DNA of 48,753 nt from Methylobacterium mesophilicum (GTDB taxonomy: Bacteria; Pseudomonadota; Alphaproteobacteria; Rhizobiales; Beijerinckiaceae): contig NZ_BPQU01000036.1 in assembly GCF_022179445.1 (NCBI RefSeq), positions 1 to 48,753 on the forward strand. The letters are read 5' to 3'. The notes beneath the pieces were generated by a model. The model was not told where the DNA came from. It worked only from the letters and a program-made list of their open reading frames with translations, and did no database searches. Shown here piece after piece: positions 26,843 through 35,189 of this stretch. Made by a program: the position numbers and the translations under genes. The stretch's first letter is position 1, and every line of letters begins with the position of its first letter.

Positions 26843-27172
26843 ATGCGCCCGCCCGTGCTCAGCCTCCTCGCGATGCTTGTCCTGATCGACGCGGGGTCGG
26901 CCGCCATGGCGGGGGCGCCCGATCCGCGTGTGCTCGAACGGGCGTGGCATCGCTGCCTGCGGGAATCCTACGCCCATCAGCCGCCCGGTCAGAGCCGGGC
27001 CGGGGACGAGCGCAACGCCCTCGACGAATGCAAGGTGCAGGAGGACGCGTTCGTGGCGTCGCTCATGGCAGCAGGGCCTGCGCAGGATGGCCGGGCCGGG
27101 ACCGTCTGGGCCCGGACCTGGGCGGCCTTCGTGGAACCACTCACCGCCTGGATCGGCGGTCTTCGGCGTTGA
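26843..27172 (+). CDS. Small exported hypothetical protein
   Basis: A 109-residue protein beginning with a signal peptide (VLSLLAMLVLIDAGSAAMAG). The mature part has two cysteines about 25 residues apart (HRCLRES and DECKVQE), which could form a disulphide, and a hydrophobic C-terminal end (FVEPLTAWIGGLRR). GAGG precedes the ATG. No family is recognised. It stands alone between minus-strand genes. Confidence 0.62.
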   Translation: MRPPVLSLLAMLVLIDAGSAAMAGAPDPRVLERAWHRCLRESYAHQPPGQSRAGDERNALDECKVQEDAFVASLMAAGPAQDGRAGTVWARTWAAFVEPLTAWIGGLRR

Positions 27173-27193
27173 GCCCGGGCCGATGCGTGCCGG

Positions 27194-27427
27194 TCAGGAG
27201 GTCGACCACTCGCGCTTCACCTCATCGGCCGGCCGATCGAGATGGACCTTGCCGCCCTCGACGGCCCGAACGAAGTCGAGCGGGATGTAGTGGTGGAGGC
27301 CACCCGCTGCCGCATCGCGCTTGGTCAGTTTGATCTCGCCTTTGTCGATGTGGTCGACGGTGCCGACATGGGCCCCGTCCGAGCCGACGACCTCGGCGTG
27401 TTCCTGGATCTGCGCAGCGTCGACCAT
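27194..27427 (-). CDS. DUF2171 domain protein
   Basis: A 77-residue soluble protein of the DUF2171 family, which resembles a PRC barrel. The pattern is visible as IQEHAEVVGSDGAHVGTVDH, KLTKRDAAAGGLHHYIPLDF and VHLDRPADEVKREW. GGGAGG is placed well before the ATG. Such proteins are common in several copies in Methylobacterium and rhizobia, with no known function. It is convergent with the exported small protein, with 21 bp between stops. Confidence 0.87.
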   Translation of the reverse strand: MVDAAQIQEHAEVVGSDGAHVGTVDHIDKGEIKLTKRDAAAGGLHHYIPLDFVRAVEGGKVHLDRPADEVKREWSTS

Positions 27428-27597
27428 CGTCGTCCTCCCTGTAAAGCCGTGAAACGATGCCCTGCTCAGAGCGGTTCCTGACTGCGCTATTCAGGCTCAG
27501 GCCGGGCTTTCGCGGAGGCCGCGTTCGGGATGCGTGCCGCAGGGTCGCACCGTGCAGACGTGACCGAACCGGCCTTCGCCTGGACCGTTGGACCGCC

Positions 27598-27840
27598 ATG
27601 ACCGATCCGACAGCCGCATCACTGGACCAAGTTGCCGACGCCCGGCGACACGAGATGGCCACCGAGCACCTTCTGTTCGGCACGATCCGCTTCCTCGCAC
27701 AGCGCCACCCGGAACTGCTGGACGAGCTGGACGCGAGCCTGTCGCACCTGTGGGATCGCACAGAAGGTGAGGCGCGCGACGACGAGGCCGTGCGCAAGAT
27801 CGCCAGCCGCATCATCAAGAGCCTGCGCGCAGAAAGCTAG
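27598..27840 (+). CDS. Small helical hypothetical protein
   Basis: An 80-residue, all-helical, acidic protein (HEMATEHLLFGTIRFLAQRH, HPELLDELDASLSHLWD, DDEAVRKIASRIIKSLRAES). It lacks membrane segments and cysteines. The composition is clearly that of a coding sequence although I do not recognise a family. The ribosome site before the ATG at 27598 is weak. It is convergent with the exported 87-residue protein, with 74 bp between the stops. Confidence 0.65.
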   Translation: MTDPTAASLDQVADARRHEMATEHLLFGTIRFLAQRHPELLDELDASLSHLWDRTEGEARDDEAVRKIASRIIKSLRAES

Positions 27841-27914
27841 CCGCGCCAGATCGGCCACCTGCCCGCGGCCGATCTACGCGACGATGCGTTTCGAGAGCAC
27901 GTGACCGAAGGCTG

Positions 27915-28178
27915 TCAGCGCGTGCAGCCGATGCAGATGCCGCGGGTGATCGCATCGTTGCGCTGTTCGCCCGGGCCCCTCCGCTCGATGCTGCCCGTCT
28001 CGCTGGGACCGAGCGCACTTGGGTTGGGAACCGTCTGCCCGGTGGCCGCCGTGTGCGGGGCCTTGGCGGCGGTGGCCGGGCCGCCACCCGTCCCCGTCTG
28101 GCTGATGGATTGTGCCCAGCCTGGCTGAATGCCGAGGGCAAGAACGACGACGGTCGCGATCTTCAAAGGCGCGCGCAT
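27915..28178 (-). CDS. Small exported hypothetical protein
   Basis: An 87-residue protein with a signal peptide (1-22, ending GWAQS) and a low-complexity Gly, Thr, Pro-rich mature part. It ends in CIGCTR, a CxxC close to the C-terminus that might bind metal or form a disulphide. GGGAGG stands before the ATG at 28178. No family is recognised. Confidence 0.6.
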   Translation of the reverse strand: MRAPLKIATVVVLALGIQPGWAQSISQTGTGGGPATAAKAPHTAATGQTVPNPSALGPSETGSIERRGPGEQRNDAITRGICIGCTR

Positions 28179-28408
28179 GACAACCTCCCTGCGCTTTCTT
28201 CTGCGTGGAACTGACGCACTTGTCGGGCGAAAGTTCCGCCATTTCGCGTCTCAGGCGCCCGACTTCAACCGTTCGGAGCGTCTGCCTCGAGGTCGTGCGT
28301 GGCCCCCCTCAGGACTTCGCCATCCGGCGTATCGGGTAAGTCCTATTGAGGGTTGCCGACCTCACAAGATTACCCGTCACTGCCACGGTCACGATCCAGG
28401 GGCTCACC

Positions 28409-28774
28409 ATGAACCCGACCGTCAAGGCTGTGTTGCTGAACGAGCGGGCGACTGTCCTCTCCGCCATCGCGGCCCGTGAGGGGACCGTCTCCGACCTCCT
28501 CGTCCAGTTGAACGGCGTAGAGAACGATATCTGGCGGTTGCGTCACCGCCTCATCGACCTGGAAGCCTATCTGGTCGGCCAGCGGATCGACCTGCCGGCG
28601 GATCCGACCGACGCGGAAGCGGCTGCCCCATGCCTCGACGCGGTGGCGACTCCGGCATCCGGCCTGCCGGCGTGCAAGCCCCTCGACGATTTCGTGCGCC
28701 ACAGGTCCGGCAAGCGGAAGGTCCTCGCCAGCGCCGCACCACGCCGCATCGAGGATGCGAGCCGCTCGGCCTGA
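28409..28774 (+). CDS. Hypothetical coiled-coil protein
   Basis: A 121-residue protein. The N-terminal half is a predicted coiled coil (NERATVLSAIAAREGTVSDL, then VENDIWRLRHRLIDLEAYLV); the second half is loose and basic near the end (HRSGKRKVL). The ATG at 28409 follows CCAGGGG. An upstream in-frame GTG at 28346 would add 21 residues with noise-like composition, so it was not used. No family is recognised. Confidence 0.58.
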   Translation: MNPTVKAVLLNERATVLSAIAAREGTVSDLLVQLNGVENDIWRLRHRLIDLEAYLVGQRIDLPADPTDAEAAAPCLDAVATPASGLPACKPLDDFVRHRSGKRKVLASAAPRRIEDASRSA

Positions 28775-29138
28775 GGCTTCCACGCGGATCGGCGCGGCTT
28801 GATCGAGGCGGAGCGGCGACAGGGTTCCCGCTGGTCACGGCCTTTTACCGGAAAGCCTGACCCGGTTCCTCGCAACCATCGTGTCGCGTCGCCGCCCGTA
28901 TGGGCTATCGATCGCAATGGCGATATCCTGGTTGCCGCGGTCGCCCTGGCGATCTTCGCATGGGCCGGAGGACACGGTGTCCCGGCATGCCGAGCTACCT
29001 CGGCCCGGGGCAGGGCGTGAGCTTTGTGAAGACCCGGCTCATGGTCGTTCGGATCGCCGATGCAGCTATCGCCGGGATTGCCGAGACCCCCATCCTGGGG
29101 CCTATCTGGGCCCTACGAGGATCCGAAAGAGGTGAGGG
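28775..29138. other. Intergenic region in the small-gene cluster
   Basis: 364 bp. A plus-strand frame at 28799-29020 has a short hydrophobic stretch (ILVAAVALAIFAWAGG) but no ribosome site and a noise-like remainder, so it is not called. The end of the region carries the strong ribosome site of the next gene. Confidence 0.3.
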
Positions 29139-29402
29139 ATGGGCAACCGGGATGGTGCCGGCGCGTCGAATGCACGGATCGCAGAGGTCCAGCGCCTCGC
29201 GACCGCCCTGGCTGCCCGGGTGCGATACGCCCAGCTGGTTCAGCGGCCGATCTTCGAGGAGCAGGTTAACGCCCTGGTCGGCGCGGCGCGGCTGCTCGAT
29301 GAGGAGAGGGTGCCCTGGCCGCCCATGGTGGAGGAGGTGCTGATGGAGTTGGCCAAGTCGCTGGACAGCTCCGGGGATACCGATACGCCCGCGGAGCCCT
29401 GA
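29139..29402 (+). CDS. Small hypothetical protein
   Basis: An 87-residue helical protein (NARIAEVQRLATALAARVRY, VEEVLMELAKSLDSSGD). The ATG is preceded by AGAGGTGAGGG, one of the best ribosome sites in this part of the window, which supports expression. There are no cysteines, membrane helices or signal peptide. I do not recognise a family. It is convergent with the DUF4336 gene, 30 bp apart. Confidence 0.65.
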   Translation: MGNRDGAGASNARIAEVQRLATALAARVRYAQLVQRPIFEEQVNALVGAARLLDEERVPWPPMVEEVLMELAKSLDSSGDTDTPAEP

Positions 29403-29432
29403 GGCCGAGACGGCAGGCCGACCGCTCCGCGG

Positions 29433-30173
29433 TCAGCCGAAATCACCGAGCCAGAGCAGCGAGCGGCGCAGGCGTGCGGTGCCGTCCTGAGCGAACCAGA
29501 GCCCGTGCGCGAAGACGACCGCTTCGGGCTTGAGGGCCACGAGATCCGCCGCGGCCCGGGCCGCGTCGCGCCGGCGCAACTTGATCACGAGGCGCAGATA
29601 GGGCGGCGGCTTCCCCTCCGGTGCGGTCATGCCGGCCAGCCGCAGCAGCGGGCGCAGGACCGCCGGCATCTTCGCCGGTTCCAGGTTCAGAACGAGGTCG
29701 GTGAGCACCAGCGTCCGGCTGCGCCCGTGGAAAAAGGCGACCTCGCGGAAGCCGAGGCCGCCCGGCACCACCTGCTGGCGCAGGTCCGCCTGCCATTCGG
29801 GCGGCGCCGCGTCCCCCAGCACGCGGTCGATCCGCAGGCCGGAGCGGCGGACCTGTCCGCGCTGGCGCAAGTTGGGCGCCGCCCAGGTCAGCGCCTCCGG
29901 ACACTGGTTCTGCCAGTCCTTCAGGAAGGTCCAGTGCGCGATGTTCGGTGCGACGAGGTGGCGGATCGGCCCCACTGCCTCGATCGCCCGATGCAGCGCC
30001 GCGTCGTAGCGGGTCGGCGAGTGCAGCCACAGGCTGCCGTCGCCGAGCCGGACCACCGTCATCCGCACCGGCAGCGGGAGTCCCAGGACCCGCAAGGGCC
30101 CGCTGTCGACGATCCAGACGCCCTCGGCGACCGGCTTGAGCACGTCGAGGGGTGGATAGGTTGCTTCAGGCAA
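29433..30173 (-). CDS. DUF4336 family protein
   Basis: A 246-residue protein of the DUF4336 family, which looks like a degraded metallo-beta-lactamase fold. Visible landmarks are GVWIVDSGPLRVLGLPLPVR, SLWLHSPTRYD, HLVAPNIAHWTFLKDWQ and the later FFHGRSRTLVLTDLVLN. The full HxHxDH metal motif of the superfamily is absent, although H79-like histidines and a late AHG remain. The start is a TTG at 30173; this is inferred from frame and length, as no ATG lies nearby. Function is unknown. Confidence 0.83.
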   Translation of the reverse strand: MPEATYPPLDVLKPVAEGVWIVDSGPLRVLGLPLPVRMTVVRLGDGSLWLHSPTRYDAALHRAIEAVGPIRHLVAPNIAHWTFLKDWQNQCPEALTWAAPNLRQRGQVRRSGLRIDRVLGDAAPPEWQADLRQQVVPGGLGFREVAFFHGRSRTLVLTDLVLNLEPAKMPAVLRPLLRLAGMTAPEGKPPPYLRLVIKLRRRDAARAAADLVALKPEAVVFAHGLWFAQDGTARLRRSLLWLGDFG

Positions 30174-30277
30174 GGCCCGGTTCTCTCGGCTGCCTCCGGC
30201 TGTGCGGCCGGAAAGGGAGGCAACCGCCGCGGCGCATCGGGTTTCCCGGATGGATCGCCGCAGCCCGATATCTCAGG

Positions 30278-30856
30278 TCAGGCCTGGAGATAGGTGGGCG
30301 CCGCGATGGGCCGGGCCGGGAGGGCGCGCCACAGGGCGATGCCGAGGCCCAGGAGGGTCAGGAGATCGCAGGTCAGCCCGAACACGGAGCCGACGAGGAG
30401 GTTGTGGCCGGCCCAGCACAGGGACGCGCCCAGGAACAGCAGGCGCATCGTCTGGGGCGCGGCTTGCAGGCGCGCGGCCGTCGCCAGCAGGGTGCCGACC
30501 GCCGCGCAGGCGGAGGGCGTCCCGTTCCAGGTGGTGATCGTCAGCCAGGCCGCCAGCAGGGTGGTGGCGGCGAACAGGGGGTGGACCCAGCCGGTCCGGC
30601 TCGGTGCGCCGAGGCAGGTCAGGGAGACCAGGCTCTGCACCACCGCGATGGCGCACATCGCGGCGCCGGTGAGCGCGCCGAGCGTCAGGTAGTGGGCGCC
30701 GAAGCAGGCGGCGCAGGCCGCCGATCCGGCAAGCATCCATGGACGGCGCGGCATCAGGCCGGCAAGGAATCCCAGGGTCAGGCCCAGGGATCCGAAGATG
30801 TCGAGATGGGTCCCGGCAAGGTCATACCAGGCGAATACGGTGTCGGCGGCAATCAT
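30278..30856 (-). CDS. YgjV family inner membrane protein
   Basis: A 192-residue membrane protein with about six short helices of the YgjV family. Landmarks are FGSLGLTLGFLAGLMPRRPW, ACFGAHYLTLGALTGA, and LLFLGASLCWAGHNLLVGSV, in which GAHYLxLG and WxxHNLLVGS are typical of the family. Function is unknown. It follows 104 bp upstream of the DUF4336 gene on the same strand and could be co-transcribed. Confidence 0.82.
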   Translation of the reverse strand: MIAADTVFAWYDLAGTHLDIFGSLGLTLGFLAGLMPRRPWMLAGSAACAACFGAHYLTLGALTGAAMCAIAVVQSLVSLTCLGAPSRTGWVHPLFAATTLLAAWLTITTWNGTPSACAAVGTLLATAARLQAAPQTMRLLFLGASLCWAGHNLLVGSVFGLTCDLLTLLGLGIALWRALPARPIAAPTYLQA

Positions 30857-31390
30857 CGGTCGCGCTCAGCCGGCGCGGATGCGCCGTTTCCGCCGAATGC
30901 GCTAGATTCGCATGGTAATCAGATGGTTAACGAGAAATCGCCCGATGATCACGACCCTGCGAGGGTGGCGAAACAGCCGCAGGGGCCGCTCGCCATGATC
31001 GACCAGAGACATCAAGTATTGGTGACTCAATAACCAAAGAATAACATAGGTTATTGCCGAGATGTCCTGGGATAAATCCGGGAACAACGCCGGATGACGC
31101 CGGTTGCCGGGGTATTCATCCGGATGCGACCGGTGCCGATCCAGGCCGCGGGGCGTCCGCCCCTGCCGTCCTGCGGCGACCCGACCCGACGTGCCGATGC
31201 AGCTTTCCATCCCGGATATCCGTCGCCCGATCGCCGTCCCGGCCCGGCACCGCGCGCCCGGCGGGGCCGGTCCCTTCGCGGTCCCGGCCCGCGCGCACCG
31301 CCGGACGATGCGAAGGGCCGACGAAGTCTGGGGCCACCGCCCGCCCGAGTCCCGCCAGACTTCGCGTCGTCGACAGGCGGGGTCCGGCCG
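30857..31390. promoter_or_regulatory. Long divergent region before the methyltransferase-EgtD operon
   Basis: 534 bp between the YgjV gene and the plus-strand methyltransferase. The segment from about 30900 to 31080 is AT-rich relative to its neighbours. It contains AATAACC at 31029-31035, AATAAC at 31040-31045 and GGTTATT at 31049-31055, so that the last pairs with both others; this is a candidate operator or hairpin. The rest up to 31390 is GC-rich and without a gene. Confidence 0.4.
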
Positions 31391-32353
31391 ATGACGCGAT
31401 CCGCGGCGTTTCCCGAAAACCAGGACGCCCTGCTGGCCCTGGGCCGCACCCTGCGCGACAGCGGCTACACCTTTACGACGGTGACCCCCGCCACCCATGC
31501 AATCGTCAACGCACGGTCGTGCAACGCCGAAGCGCGCAACCTGCGCGACGTGATCGGCTGGAGCCGGCCGTTCCGGGCCGAGATTCTGCCCGGAGAGGTC
31601 TTGAGCCGGCTTCGGGACGCCGGGGCCGTGGTCGAGGACGGCGCGCTGTTGCGCCCGACCGTCCGGTTCTCCAGCCTCGACGGCGAATTGCTCGCGCATT
31701 CTTCCTATCCGCCGACCGCCACCGATGCGGTGTTCTTCGGGCCGGACACGATGCGCTTCGTCGCGGCGGTGGTGGCCCATCTGGAGGCGCGGCCGAGTCC
31801 GGTGCGCCGGGCGGTCGATCTCGGCTGCGGTTCCGGGGCTGCCGGGATCTGCATCGCCAAGCGGTCGCCCGGGGCCGAGGTGGTGCTGGTGGACATCAAC
31901 CCCGCCGCGCTGCGGGCGGCCCGGGTCAACGCCCGGCTGGCCGGGACCGACGGCGTCGACGTCCGGCACGGCGACATGCTGCGCGACGTCGAGGGGACGT
32001 TCGACCTGATCGTCTCGAACCCGCCCTTCATGATCGATCCGGCGGCCCGGGCCTACCGGCACGGCGGCGGTCCGCTCGGGGCCGGCCTGCCGCTGGCGGT
32101 GGTCGAGCAGGCGATCGCGCGGTTGGCGCCCGGGGGCAGCCTGGTGCTGTTCACCGGGGCGGCGATCGTCGCGGGGGCGGACCCGTTCCGGGACGCGGTG
32201 GCCGAGGCCTGCGGCCGCGCCGGCCTGGACTGGACCTACCGCGAGTTCGATCCGGACGCGTACGGCGAGGAGCTGGCCAAACCGGAATACGCCGCCGTCG
32301 AGCGCCTCGCTTTGGTGGTGCTCACGGTGAACCGGCCAGGGACCCGGCCATGA
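31391..32353 (+). CDS. Class I SAM-dependent methyltransferase with NPPF motif
   Basis: A 320-residue methyltransferase. The SAM-binding loop DLGCGSGAAG is at 143-152, the ribose-binding acid is D168 in VLVDIN, and the catalytic motif IV is NPPF at 210-213. NPPF/NPPY marks enzymes that methylate planar nitrogens such as glutamine amides or nucleobase amino groups. An N-terminal domain of about 110 residues, unlike that of PrmB or PrmC, precedes the catalytic domain. The stop overlaps the ATG of the EgtD-like gene in an ATGA, so the two enzymes are made together. The substrate is unknown; I think a small molecule shared with the partner is as likely as a macromolecule. Confidence 0.85.
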   Translation: MTRSAAFPENQDALLALGRTLRDSGYTFTTVTPATHAIVNARSCNAEARNLRDVIGWSRPFRAEILPGEVLSRLRDAGAVVEDGALLRPTVRFSSLDGELLAHSSYPPTATDAVFFGPDTMRFVAAVVAHLEARPSPVRRAVDLGCGSGAAGICIAKRSPGAEVVLVDINPAALRAARVNARLAGTDGVDVRHGDMLRDVEGTFDLIVSNPPFMIDPAARAYRHGGGPLGAGLPLAVVEQAIARLAPGGSLVLFTGAAIVAGADPFRDAVAEACGRAGLDWTYREFDPDAYGEELAKPEYAAVERLALVVLTVNRPGTRP

Positions 32354-33309
32354 GCGAGGCCGACGGCGGGCGCGATGAGGTCCTGAACGACGAGTTCCTG
32401 AACGATGTCCTGGCCGGCCTCACGGCCGATGCGAAGACCCTGCCGGGCAAGTATCTCTGGGACGAGACCGGCTCGGACCTGTTCGATCGGATCTGCCACA
32501 GCCCCGATTACTACCCGACCCGCCAGGAGATGGCGTTGCTGCCCCGGGTCGCGGCCGAGCTGGCGGGCACGGTCGCGCCGGGCGTGACCGTGGTGGAGTT
32601 CGGCAGCGGCGCCAGCCGCAAGATCCGCACCCTGCTCGACGCCCTGACCCGGCCGGCCGCCTACGTGGCGATCGACATCTCCGGCGAGTACCTGGAGGGC
32701 GCGATCCGGCGCCTGGCCGCGGATTACCCCGACATCGCCATGGTGCCGGTCTGCGCCGACTACGCCAAGCCGGTGCCGCTCCCCGTGGCGGCGGGGCCGG
32801 GCGGCATCCTGGGCTTCTACCCGGGCACCAGCATCGGCAACTTCGCGCCCCCGGAGGCCGGCCTGTTCCTGGAGCGGGCGCGCACGACCCTGGGGCCCAG
32901 CCTGTTCCTGGTCGGCGCCGACGCCACGGTCGAGCCCGAGCGCCTCCAGCGGGCCTATGCCGGCGCGGACGGGCTGATGGCGGCGTTCCACCGGAACATC
33001 CTGGTCCGGCTCAACCGCGAGCTCGGGGCCGACTTCGACCTGCACAACTTCCGGCACGGGATCACGCTGTGCCCCGATCCGCTGCGGGTCGAGGCGCATC
33101 TCGAGGCGCTCCGTCCGGCGACCTATCACCTCGGCGGGCGGGCGATCGCCTTCGCCGCGGGCGAGCGCATCCGCACCGACACCTCCCACAAGTACACGTC
33201 GGCGGCGTTCCAGGCGCTGGCCCGCCGGAGCGGCTGGCAGCCGCGCGGCCTGTGGCAGGCGGAGGACGGGCGCTTCAACCTGCACCTGCTGGAGCATGCC
33301 GGCGGGTGA
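32350..33309 (+). CDS. egtD: EgtD-like L-histidine N-alpha-methyltransferase
   Basis: A 319-residue enzyme of the family that trimethylates histidine to hercynine, the first step of ergothioneine synthesis. Conserved segments are YLWDETGSDLFDRI, YYPTR (54-58), the SAM loop VVEFGSGASRKI with G85-G87, SIGNF with N164, and FHRNILVRLNRELGADFDL. In mycobacterial EgtD the histidine side chain is held by Glu282 and Ser284; here the matching segment is RTDTSHKY with D277 and S279, a Glu-to-Asp change. There is no egtB next to it; instead it overlaps a second methyltransferase gene. Hercynine synthesis is likely, but a related amino acid substrate is possible. Confidence 0.87.
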   Translation: MSEADGGRDEVLNDEFLNDVLAGLTADAKTLPGKYLWDETGSDLFDRICHSPDYYPTRQEMALLPRVAAELAGTVAPGVTVVEFGSGASRKIRTLLDALTRPAAYVAIDISGEYLEGAIRRLAADYPDIAMVPVCADYAKPVPLPVAAGPGGILGFYPGTSIGNFAPPEAGLFLERARTTLGPSLFLVGADATVEPERLQRAYAGADGLMAAFHRNILVRLNRELGADFDLHNFRHGITLCPDPLRVEAHLEALRPATYHLGGRAIAFAAGERIRTDTSHKYTSAAFQALARRSGWQPRGLWQAEDGRFNLHLLEHAGG

Positions 33310-33849
33310 ACGCCCGTCGAGGCCGGGCGCGTCGTCCGGCGTGGGGTATGGTGCTCACACGGCGCTGTCGGAGGCGCGCAACGGCCGGGGCCGGGCGCGT
33401 CTCGCCCCCCTCTGCGGGCTACCGGATTCACACGTCGGCTTGCGAAAGCCGCGACGCGCCCCCTCTCCCGTGCGGGAGAGGGTTGGGGCGAGGGGGCAGG
33501 TCTCTCCGGACAGGTCGCACCCCTCACCCTCTCCCTCTCCCGCACGGGAGAGGGGACCGGCGCCGGATCCTGCGACCGCGTTGCCCAGCCCGATCCGTGA
33601 ATCCGGTAGCGCGCGGGGGGGGAGGGAGCCGCACCTGGGTCCGGCCGTCGCGTCCATCCCGCCAATGAGGAGAGGGCCCGTGTCTGTGCCGAGCCGGCGT
33701 GTCGTCCAGCCGCGGACGATCGGGTTGCGACATGGGAATCCGTCGGCCCCTCGGGCGAAGCCCCGTCGAGCCCAGCCACGGGGCGGATCGGAGCGGCCCC
33801 GGACCGGAGGCCCGCCGCGTAAAAGACCCTCGCCCTCAGGCGCACACGC
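33310..33849. other. Convergent intergenic region after egtD
   Basis: 540 bp between the stop of egtD and the stop of the minus-strand 77-residue protein. It holds one copy of the 95-bp paired palindrome element (33461-33555). The remainder shows no gene; its open frames are Arg- and Pro-rich. Confidence 0.5.
33461..33555 (+). repeat. Paired-palindrome intergenic element, copy 1
   Basis: Two near-identical palindromes with core CTCTCCCGTGCGGGAGAG (left, 33461-33482) and CTCTCCCGCACGGGAGAG (right, 33533-33555) flank a 50-bp GC-rich linker containing TCTCTCCGGACAG and CCCTCACCCT. The same structure recurs at 43645-43739 in the same orientation and at 41031-41125 inverted. It lies past the 3' end of egtD. 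It resembles a REP/BIME-type element by design; the family name is not known to me. Confidence 0.9.
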
Positions 33850-34083
33850 TCACGCGGTCTGGAACGGCCGGTGCTTGTCGTCGGCGGTGTCGGTGGCCGC
33901 GCCCTTCGGCACGGTGTCGGTCTCGACCATGCTGCGCTGGTCGCGCGGCGGCGGCGGGAAATCCGTCAGCGGGCGCCAGGGCGAGGCCGGCACGCCCATC
34001 CGCACGGCGTTGGCCGAGCGGAACAGCCAGGCCCCCACCAGCATCCAGGGCACGACGAAGAAAACGAAAGCAGTGAGTCCCAC
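33850..34083 (-). CDS. Small membrane protein of unknown function
   Basis: A 77-residue protein with one N-terminal membrane helix (LTAFVFFVVPWMLVGAWLF, about 3-21) and a hydrophilic Pro-rich tail that should face the cytoplasm. It starts with GTG at 34083, with GGGAGG seven bases upstream. No family is recognised. It lies 128 bp after the AraC gene on the same strand, but that regulator is upstream, so they may share a transcript. Confidence 0.68.
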   Translation of the reverse strand: MGLTAFVFFVVPWMLVGAWLFRSANAVRMGVPASPWRPLTDFPPPPRDQRSMVETDTVPKGAATDTADDKHRPFQTA

Positions 34084-34211
34084 GACGATCCTCCCGGGCT
34101 GTAAGCCGTTTGACCGCGCCGCCGAAGTGGATACCGGTTCGGCGTCAGCGAGCGCGTCGAATCAACGCCCTCATACAAACGCGTGACCGGCCGCCATCGA
34201 TCCGGGGGGCT

Positions 34212-35189
34212 TCACGCCTCGTTGGAACCCGCCGGGGCACCCAGGAGGGCCCCGTGGCGATAGGCGCTGGGCGCCATGCCGTGGCGCTCCTTGAAGCGGC
34301 GGGAGAAATGGGCCTGGCTGGCGAAGCCGCAGCCGAACGCCAGGGTGCCGATCGGGAGATGCGCGCAGCCCGGATCGGCCAGCCGTCTGGTCGCGGCCTC
34401 CAGCCGGCGCTGCCAGATCCAGTCCGAGATGTGCTGGCCGCGCTCGTGGAACAGCTCCTGCAGCCGGCGCAGCGAGACGCCGACCGCGGCCGCGAGCTGC
34501 GGCGGGTCGAGGGTCGTGTCGCCGAGATGGGCTTCGACATAGGCCTTGGCGCGCTGGACCACGACGGTGCCGTGCAGCGGCCGCGGGACCTCGCGCGCCA
34601 GGCGCTCCGCGATGCTCGCCACCACGAGGTCCACGGCGACCGATCCCATGCGGGACGCCGCATCGGGCGTGAGCTGGGGCCCCACGCGGATCAGTTCCTG
34701 GACGAAGGTCAACGCCAGCGACGTGGACGCCAGCTCCGCCCCGACCGTCAGGGCCGTGTAGAGCTGCGTCGATCCGAGGGCGCTGGCCAGGCGCTCCCGG
34801 GGGACTTCCAGGAGCAGGGATCGGCTCCCCGCACTCGACGTGTGGACGGCCGGCCGTTGATCGAGGAGGACCAGGTCGCCGGCGCCCACCACGGCATCCC
34901 GGCCATCCTGAAGGGTGCTCGAGGTGCCCGCGAGGTTGAAGATCACGGCGACCCCGGCGTCGCGATCCTGACGCCGCATCAGGTCGCTGGTCGTCTCGTT
35001 GCGGACGGCACCCTGGGTCACCCGCGTCAGGTCGAGGGACCCGACCCGGGCGACCTCGAGCTTGGCCGCGAAGGGGCCATCGTCGAGGCGGGTATGATCG
35101 ACCTTCGCACCGAAACCGATCAAGGCGTCTTGCCAGAGCCGGAAACTGTCGCGCGGATGCAATCCTTCCGTCGAGAACAGTGTCTGCAT
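34212..35189 (-). CDS. AraC family transcriptional regulator (AraC-binding-like domain plus HTH), paralogue A
   Basis: A 325-residue regulator. The N-terminal ligand-binding-like domain (about 1-180) is of the type seen in FeaR/NimR-like AraC proteins; the C-terminal double HTH covers about 215-315 (LAAAVGVSLRRLQELFHERG, GCGFASQAHFSRRFKERHG). The start MQTLFSTEGL was chosen at 35189 because it matches the start of the divergent paralogue (MQTVLSTREI). The last 130 residues are mostly identical to that neighbour. The two genes share a 360-bp promoter region. The effector is unknown. Confidence 0.9.
   Translation of the reverse strand: MQTLFSTEGLHPRDSFRLWQDALIGFGAKVDHTRLDDGPFAAKLEVARVGSLDLTRVTQGAVRNETTSDLMRRQDRDAGVAVIFNLAGTSSTLQDGRDAVVGAGDLVLLDQRPAVHTSSAGSRSLLLEVPRERLASALGSTQLYTALTVGAELASTSLALTFVQELIRVGPQLTPDAASRMGSVAVDLVVASIAERLAREVPRPLHGTVVVQRAKAYVEAHLGDTTLDPPQLAAAVGVSLRRLQELFHERGQHISDWIWQRRLEAATRRLADPGCAHLPIGTLAFGCGFASQAHFSRRFKERHGMAPSAYRHGALLGAPAGSNEA

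Noticed and set aside
28799..29020. Possible small membrane protein on the plus strand
   Set aside because: Only a short hydrophobic stretch; no ribosome site and noise-like composition on both sides.
33461..33555. Palindrome elements as simple rho-independent terminators
   Set aside because: The hairpins are strong but are followed by GC-rich sequence without a T-run on either strand.
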